The position numbers were made by a program, and so were the translations under genes. A DNA stretch of 42,868 nt. Origin: a virus. This document shows positions 38,638 through 42,868 of this stretch, one piece after another. Numbering within the stretch: position 1 is the stretch's first letter; the number at the start of each line of letters is the position of its first letter. The stretch lies in IMG/VR virus record IMGVR_UViG_3300047318_000414, positions 1 to 42,868 of that record. One strand, written 5' to 3'. The notes beneath the pieces were generated by a model. It saw only the letters and a list, made by a program, of their open reading frames with translations. It was not told the origin of the DNA and did no database searches.

Positions 38638-38876
38638 CCGAAGCTGAGCAGCTGCTCATCGCCGCCGCCGACCTCAACAAGGAGGCCGAGGCCGCCGAGA
38701 AGAGCTCGCGCCCCGTCGAGATCCCGGCGCCGGTCGCTCGCGAACTCGCCTACTTCCTGGAGCACCACGGACGGCTGGTCGCCCGCGCTGGCAGCCTCCG
38801 CGCCCTCGGGCGTGCCGAGTACGCCGCCGAGTTCGCCCACGACATCGCCCGCAAGCACCTCGGGGGCGCCTCGTGA
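38634..38876 (+). CDS. Small helical hypothetical protein
   Basis: An 80-aa Ala/Glu-rich protein, mostly helical (EQLLIAAADLNKEAEAAEKS, then PAPVARELAYFLEHHG). ATG overlaps the microprotein stop. Precedes the exonuclease gene and is coupled to it. Role unknown. Confidence 0.6.
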   Translation: MTEAEQLLIAAADLNKEAEAAEKSSRPVEIPAPVARELAYFLEHHGRLVARAGSLRALGRAEYAAEFAHDIARKHLGGAS

Positions 38877-39754
38877 CCACCACCGTGCTGGCCGGGGAGC
38901 AGTCCCCGGCCGCCGGCCCGGTGATGCTCTCCGGGATCCCGGCCGAGGAGTACCACGCGGACCGTACGTCGGTGTCCTCGTCCGGCCTGCGGGCGCTGCT
39001 GGCGCCCGGCTGCCCGGCCCAGTTCCAACACGACCGCCTGAACCCGGCGCCGCCGAAGAAGACGTTCGACCTGGGACACGCCGCCCACAAGCTGGGGCTC
39101 GGCGAGGGCCCGGACCTGGTGGTCGTCGAGGGCGACCGCTGGGACACCAAGGCCGCGAAAGCCGAGGTGGCGGAGGTCCGCGCCGCGGGCGGAGTGCCGC
39201 TGAAGCAGGCGGAGATGGACCAGGTCGAGGCCATGGCCGCCGCGCTCCGTGCGCACCCGCTGGCCGGCCCGCTCCTGGCGCCCGGCACAGGCCTGGCCGA
39301 GCAGTCCCTGTACTGGACGGACCGCGAGACCGGCGTCCGGTGCCGGGCCCGCCCGGACTGGCTGAAGCAGCTACCCGGCCTGGTCCTGTGCGTCGACTAC
39401 AAGTCGTGCGCCGACGCCTCGCCGGTGGCCGTGTCGCGGGCGATCCGGGACCACGCCTACCACCAACAGGACGCCCTCTACATCGACGGCATCCAGACCG
39501 TGCTCGACCCCGAGCAGGTCCGATTCGTCTTCGTCTTCCAGTCCAAGACCGCGCCCTACCTGGTGACCGTCCGCGAACTCCACCAGCAGGACCGCGACAT
39601 CGGCCGCGCCCGCAACCGCCGCGCCCTGCACATCTACGCCGAGTGCGAGCGCACCGGCATCTGGCCCGACTGGACCGGGCCCACCACCGAAATCCCCCAG
39701 ATCGGCATGCCCACCTGGGACACGATCCACCAGGCTGAGGAGTACCTCCAGTGA
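38873..39754 (+). CDS. PD-(D/E)XK exonuclease (RecE-like) of the recombination module
   Basis: A 293-aa nuclease from GTG 38873. The phage PDDEXK/DUF3799-type layout is visible: SSSGLRALLAPGCPAQF, FDLGHAAHKLGL (about 62-73), ARPDW (about 160-164), the DYKS catalytic block in VLCVDYKS (about 174-181), and YHQQDALYIDG (about 198-208). It should chew 5' ends to give 3' single strands for the RecT-like protein next door. Together they form a Red/RecET-style annealing system. Confidence 0.8.
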   Translation: MTTTVLAGEQSPAAGPVMLSGIPAEEYHADRTSVSSSGLRALLAPGCPAQFQHDRLNPAPPKKTFDLGHAAHKLGLGEGPDLVVVEGDRWDTKAAKAEVAEVRAAGGVPLKQAEMDQVEAMAAALRAHPLAGPLLAPGTGLAEQSLYWTDRETGVRCRARPDWLKQLPGLVLCVDYKSCADASPVAVSRAIRDHAYHQQDALYIDGIQTVLDPEQVRFVFVFQSKTAPYLVTVRELHQQDRDIGRARNRRALHIYAECERTGIWPDWTGPTTEIPQIGMPTWDTIHQAEEYLQ

Positions 39755-40530
39755 CCGAGATCGCCACCCGAGACCAGGCCCTGCCCGCCGAACAGCAGCC
39801 CGCCGCCCCCATCCCGACCCCGGGGACCACCGCGCTCATGGCCTGGGCCCAGGAGGCGGACCTCGCCTACCAGATGGCCCAGAAGCTCGCCGCCACCTCG
39901 TTCGTCCCCCAGACCCTTCGGGGCAAGCCCGGCGACATCGCCGCCGCGATCCTCGCCGGCGCCGAGCTCGGGCTGAAGCCGATGGCCACCCTCAAGTCCA
40001 TCGACATCATCCAGGGCACCCCGGCCCTGCGGGCGCACGCCATGCGTGCCGTCGTCCAGCAGCAGGGCCACGAGGTCGAGCTCGTCGAGAGCTCCCCCCG
40101 ACACTGCGTGATGCGCGGCCGGCGTAAGGGCTCCGAGACGTGGCAGCAGGTCCGTTGGGACCTGGAGCGAGCTGCGCTGATGAAGCTCACCGAGAAGGGC
40201 GAGTGGAAGAAGCAGCCCCAGAACATGCTCGTGGCCCGGGCCACCGGCGAGCTGTGCCGCCTGATTGCTTCCGACGCGCTGCACGGCATGGCGTACGTCT
40301 CCGAGGAGCTGGAGGGCACGGCCCACGCCGAGGTGGTCCCGCAGCGGGCGCCGTTGAGCATCGCCGCGATCACCGCCCCGACGACCATGCCGGTCGCCCC
40401 CGCCCCGGCGGACGCCGAGTACACCGTCACCCGCGACGACGCCGAGGCGGGCGTGTGGGACCAGGACGCCGCCGACGACTCCGTCGACTGGCCCGAGACC
40501 GCGCAGCCCGGCGCCGGAGAGGTGGCGTGA
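39751..40530 (+). CDS. RecT-family single-strand annealing protein
   Basis: A 259-aa protein. The core (about 35-195) has the RecT pattern: FVPQTLRGKPGDIAAAILAGAELGLKPMATLKSI (in part), HAMRAVVQQQGHEVEL, NMLVARATGELCRLIASDALHG. The C-terminal 60 residues are acidic and disordered. It coats and anneals single strands made by the exonuclease. GTG start coupled to that gene; its stop overlaps the MRLPF gene (TGATG), the same junction that opens the window. Confidence 0.9.
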   Translation: MTEIATRDQALPAEQQPAAPIPTPGTTALMAWAQEADLAYQMAQKLAATSFVPQTLRGKPGDIAAAILAGAELGLKPMATLKSIDIIQGTPALRAHAMRAVVQQQGHEVELVESSPRHCVMRGRRKGSETWQQVRWDLERAALMKLTEKGEWKKQPQNMLVARATGELCRLIASDALHGMAYVSEELEGTAHAEVVPQRAPLSIAAITAPTTMPVAPAPADAEYTVTRDDAEAGVWDQDAADDSVDWPETAQPGAGEVA

Positions 40531-41075
40531 TGCGACTCCCCTTCGTCTCCCGCCGCTACGCCCACGGCGCCATCGCCGTCGCCACGGCCGGACTCCGCGC
40601 CGACCTCGAAGCCACCCAGGCCGAACTCGCGGACCTGCGCGCCGAGGCGGCGAAGCGCGAACAGCAGGCTGCCGACGAGCAGCCGCCGGCCGCCGTCGAG
40701 CACACCGAGCTGTGGTCCCTCATCGACTGGAGCCTGTGGGGCTCCGGCATGGGCGACACCTTCCGCGAGCAGCTCGCCGACCAGTTCATCGCCGCCATCA
40801 CGCCCGAGCAGCACGCGCAGGCCCTCGAACTCATCCGGTGGTGGACCGAGGACTGCGGCCGCGAGCCCCTCGGCCGCCGCCGCTACGAGGACCAGCAGCG
40901 CCGCCTGCACCGGGCGCTCCGGGCCTGTGCCCGGTACCGCGCGCAGCTCGCCATCGAGAAGCGCGTCGTCCGCAGACTCGGCACCCAGCTCCTCGACGCC
41001 CCCGGCTACCAGGGCAAGTCGCTCTTCCCCGCCGCCCGCACCCTGCTCGACCTCGACCAGGAGGACCCGAAGTGA
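40530..41075 (+). CDS. MRLPF-type coiled-coil protein, arm B
   Basis: A 181-aa protein. The ends match the 132-aa arm A protein (MRLPF-SRR start; QLLDA, GYQG, PAAR end), but the middle contains an additional region with WSLIDWSLWGSGMGD and ALELIRWWTEDCG. N-terminal coiled coil about 25-55. ATG overlaps the RecT stop. Function unknown; mosaic structure points to recombination within the gene. Confidence 0.7.
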   Translation: MRLPFVSRRYAHGAIAVATAGLRADLEATQAELADLRAEAAKREQQAADEQPPAAVEHTELWSLIDWSLWGSGMGDTFREQLADQFIAAITPEQHAQALELIRWWTEDCGREPLGRRRYEDQQRRLHRALRACARYRAQLAIEKRVVRRLGTQLLDAPGYQGKSLFPAARTLLDLDQEDPK

Positions 41076-41971
41076 CCACCTCCACCATGACCCCCGCGGC
41101 CGGGATGACCCGCCTCCCGGCCACGGGCACCAAGCCCCTCCCCCCGCACGGCACCCTCTCGCGCGTCAAGGGCTACGGCTGCAAGTGCGATGCCTGCCGC
41201 AAGGCCAGCCGCGACTACACGAACACCCGTGTCCGGCTCATGGCCTACGGCCGCTGGCAGCCCTACACCGACGCCGAGCCCGTCCGCGCGCACATCCGCA
41301 TGCTGTCCAGCTTCGGCATCGGCGTCCAGCGGACCCGCGTCGCCGCCGGCATGTCGAACGGCAGCCTGTCCCGCCTGCTGTACGGGCGGGGCGGGCAGCG
41401 CGGGATGTCGCGCCGGATCCGTACCGAGACCGCCGATCGCATTCTCGCCATCCGGCCGTCGCTGGACCTGGTTGCCCCGTCTGCCCTCGTCGACAGCACC
41501 GGCACCCGGCGCCGACTGCAGGGCCTCGTCGCCGTCGGATGGCCGCAGATCGAACTGGCCCGCCGCACCGGCATCGACAAGATGACGATCAACGACCAGC
41601 TGCACCAGACGTCCACCACGGCGTACGGCTCGACCGCACGCACCATCCGCGACATGTACGAGCAGTTGTGGAACGTCGACCCGTGCACGCAGGGTGTCGG
41701 CCGCCGGTGGGCGAAGGAAGCCCGCGCGCTCGCCTCGGCCAACGGCTGGGTGCCGCCGGCCGCGTGGGACGACGACTACATCGACAGCCCCGCGGCCACG
41801 CCGGACGTGGGCGAGGAGGTCGCCCGGTACGTGGCGATCACCGAGGACGCGACGTGGCTCGAACAGACCCAGGGCTACACCCGGGCGCAGGCCGCCAACC
41901 GGCTCGGCATCACCCGCGACCACCTGGAGCGTGCCCTGTCGTACGCCCGGCAGAAGGGGGTGGCCGCATGA
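41072..41971 (+). CDS. HTH protein with N-terminal Cys module, arm B only
   Basis: A 299-aa protein from GTG 41072. The N-terminal HGTLSRVKGYGCKCDACRKA (about 27-46) resembles the CGT/C modules at the end of the arm A WhiB. Then come HTH-like units: TRVAAGMSNGSLSRLLYGRG near 90, WPQIELARRTGIDKMTINDQ near 160 (resolvase/sigma-like) and a C-terminal YTRAQAANRLGITRDHLERA near 270. Probably a DNA-binding regulator. Absent from arm A. Confidence 0.65.
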   Translation: MTTSTMTPAAGMTRLPATGTKPLPPHGTLSRVKGYGCKCDACRKASRDYTNTRVRLMAYGRWQPYTDAEPVRAHIRMLSSFGIGVQRTRVAAGMSNGSLSRLLYGRGGQRGMSRRIRTETADRILAIRPSLDLVAPSALVDSTGTRRRLQGLVAVGWPQIELARRTGIDKMTINDQLHQTSTTAYGSTARTIRDMYEQLWNVDPCTQGVGRRWAKEARALASANGWVPPAAWDDDYIDSPAATPDVGEEVARYVAITEDATWLEQTQGYTRAQAANRLGITRDHLERALSYARQKGVAA

Positions 41972-42210
41972 CTCGCGCCGTCACTCCGCCGGCCTTCGTC
42001 GAGGAAGCGGTCTGCGGACAGGCCGACCCGGAGGCGTTCTTCCCTGAGCGCGGCCAGTCCGCCAAGGACGCCAAGCAGGTCTGCCTCGCCTGTCCTGTCC
42101 GCGTCGACTGCCTGACCTGGGCCCTCGACAACGCCGAGCACCACGGCGTCTGGGGCGGCCTCACCGAGAAGGAACGCCTCCGCCTCCGACGCCGACGCAC
42201 CGCCGCCTGA
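41968..42210 (+). CDS. WhiB-family regulator, arm B
   Basis: An 80-aa protein: ligand cysteines C16, C39, C42, C48 and GVWGG at 60-64, then a basic tail. The compact size is typical of WhiB proteins, unlike the 220-aa arm A version. ATG overlaps the upstream stop. It probably binds a [4Fe-4S] cluster and modulates sigma-factor-dependent transcription in the early operon. Confidence 0.92.
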   Translation: MTRAVTPPAFVEEAVCGQADPEAFFPERGQSAKDAKQVCLACPVRVDCLTWALDNAEHHGVWGGLTEKERLRLRRRRTAA

Positions 42211-42243
42211 CCACCGCTCCACCTCTCCAGGAAGAAGCCGCAC

Positions 42244-42868
42244 ATGCCGTGGTTCGCGCTCGACGACGGGTTCGACACCCACCCGAAGGTCCGCAAGGCC
42301 GGGAACGCCGCGGCCGGACTCTTCACCCGCCTCGGCGCGCACTCCGCAAAGCACCTGACCGACGGCCACGTCGACGGCTCCATCGTCAGGGACTACGGCA
42401 CCCCGGCCCAGATCCGCAAGCTCGTCGATGTCGGCATGCTCCACGCCCCCGGTCACGGCTGCTCGCACCCTAAGTGCCAGCAGCCGGCCGCCGGCGACTA
42501 CTACCTGCACGACTACCTCGACTACAACAAGTCGCGGAAGCAGATCGAGGCGGCCCGCGAGGCGGGCCGGCAGCGGCAGCAAAAGGGCCGCGACAGCGCC
42601 CGCGACGACAGAAAGTCGCGTGATTCTCGCGCGAAACGCGACGCAAACTCGCATGAAAATGCCGCGAGTTCCGCTCCAAACAGCGACGAAAATGAGGGCC
42701 TGTTTCCGGAAGGAACCGCAGGTCAGGAGGACGTGTCACACCGTGACACCCTCCAGGGTGCGACGGGTGTCCCATCCCCTCCCATCCCATCCAGTACTCC
42801 CTACGGGAGTACCTCCTCCCCTACCCCCTCCTCCAACCACAGCTCCGACGTGGTCCCCGCCAGCAGCG
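42244..42868 (+). CDS. Replication initiator-like protein, arm B (partial, runs off the window)
   Basis: The first 208 codons of a protein nearly identical to that at 1137. Differences are scattered substitutions in the N-terminal domain (for example AHS for AHC) and a more diverged charged linker, then complete identity over the last 127 bases of the window. Same GGAAGAAG ribosome site. The stop lies beyond the window. Confidence 0.8.
   Translation, partial: MPWFALDDGFDTHPKVRKAGNAAAGLFTRLGAHSAKHLTDGHVDGSIVRDYGTPAQIRKLVDVGMLHAPGHGCSHPKCQQPAAGDYYLHDYLDYNKSRKQIEAAREAGRQRQQKGRDSARDDRKSRDSRAKRDANSHENAASSAPNSDENEGLFPEGTAGQEDVSHRDTLQGATGVPSPPIPSSTPYGSTSSPTPSSNHSSDVVPASS

Larger units (their letters stand above)
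40520..42868. repeat. Arm B of the duplicated, divergent replication-proximal module
   Basis: Counterpart of 1-1761. It has the 25-base anchor at 40520-40544, then a longer MRLPF protein, an extra HTH gene, a short WhiB and the start of the initiator gene, ending in 127 bases equal to 1635-1761. If the two arms are alternative alleles, the circular genome measured through arm B is 41,107 bp. Confidence 0.85.

Noticed and set aside
1-42868. Exact direct terminal repeats of a linear phage
   Set aside because: Only the last 127 bases match exactly and they match an internal position, not the left end. The rest of the arms is clearly diverged.
1-42868. tRNA genes or CRISPR arrays
   Set aside because: No cloverleaf with a TTC-loop signature and no regularly spaced repeat-spacer arrangement was seen in the non-coding stretches.

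Overview
The window looks like essentially one complete genome of a temperate siphovirus of Streptomyces (or a close relative): about 70% GC, many GTG starts, WhiB-type regulators, a large serine integrase, an HK97/P22-like head with a non-contractile tail, and an amidase/holin lysis cassette. Nearly all genes run rightward. Only the repressor-integrase operon, a small control region near 7-8 kb, one HTH gene and one microgene in the head operon run leftward. No rRNA, tRNA, insertion sequence or CRISPR array was seen.

Layout. 1-2.96 kb: a WhiB regulator and a replication initiator/loader pair. 2.98-7.04 kb: an orphan C5-cytosine methyltransferase and many small accessory genes. 7.04-8.08 kb (minus): a small acidic protein, a GIY-YIG nuclease and an HTH regulator, controlled from a 26-bp perfect palindrome. 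8.2-11.04 kb: an operon of membrane proteins led by a homologue of SpdB, a plasmid-spread protein of Streptomyces conjugative elements. 11.2-12.25 kb: hairpins, a proline-rich/DUF4352-like surface protein (probable lysogeny gene) and the probable late promoter. 12.25-29.13 kb: tail-fibre-like protein, terminases, portal, MuF-like protein, scaffold, coat, head-tail connectors, tail tube, frameshifted chaperones, tape measure and tail tip. 29.2-31.23 kb: endolysin, holin, a membrane-anchored coiled coil and a collagen-like protein. 31.3-33.5 kb: accessory regulators and small Cys proteins. 33.7-36.4 kb: candidate attP, serine integrase, membrane protein, immunity repressor and divergent operator region. 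36.4-42.87 kb: Cro-like gene, early genes, an exonuclease/RecT pair, then a second, divergent version of the module at the left end.

The ends are related but not identical. The first ~1.76 kb (arm A) and the last ~2.35 kb (arm B) carry the same backbone: MRLPF protein, WhiB, replication initiator. Arm B has a different WhiB and an extra HTH gene. The last 127 bases equal positions 1635-1761 exactly, and every other core phage function occurs once. The simplest reading is a circular or circularly permuted phage of about 41.1 kb whose replication-proximal module exists in two variants. Tandem related prophages or a true internal duplication are the alternatives. The candidate attP has both arms, which argues against a simple single-copy integrated prophage.

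The main leads are the phage-borne Spd-like operon without an FtsK/TraB pump, the 26-bp palindromic operator, the attP candidate, palindromes inside the initiator gene that may be the origin, repeated hairpin-before-gene elements (one pair with covarying stems and a bulged A), a TetR-type operator in the late promoter, and short genes such as the minus-strand zinc-ribbon gene at 17857-18015.
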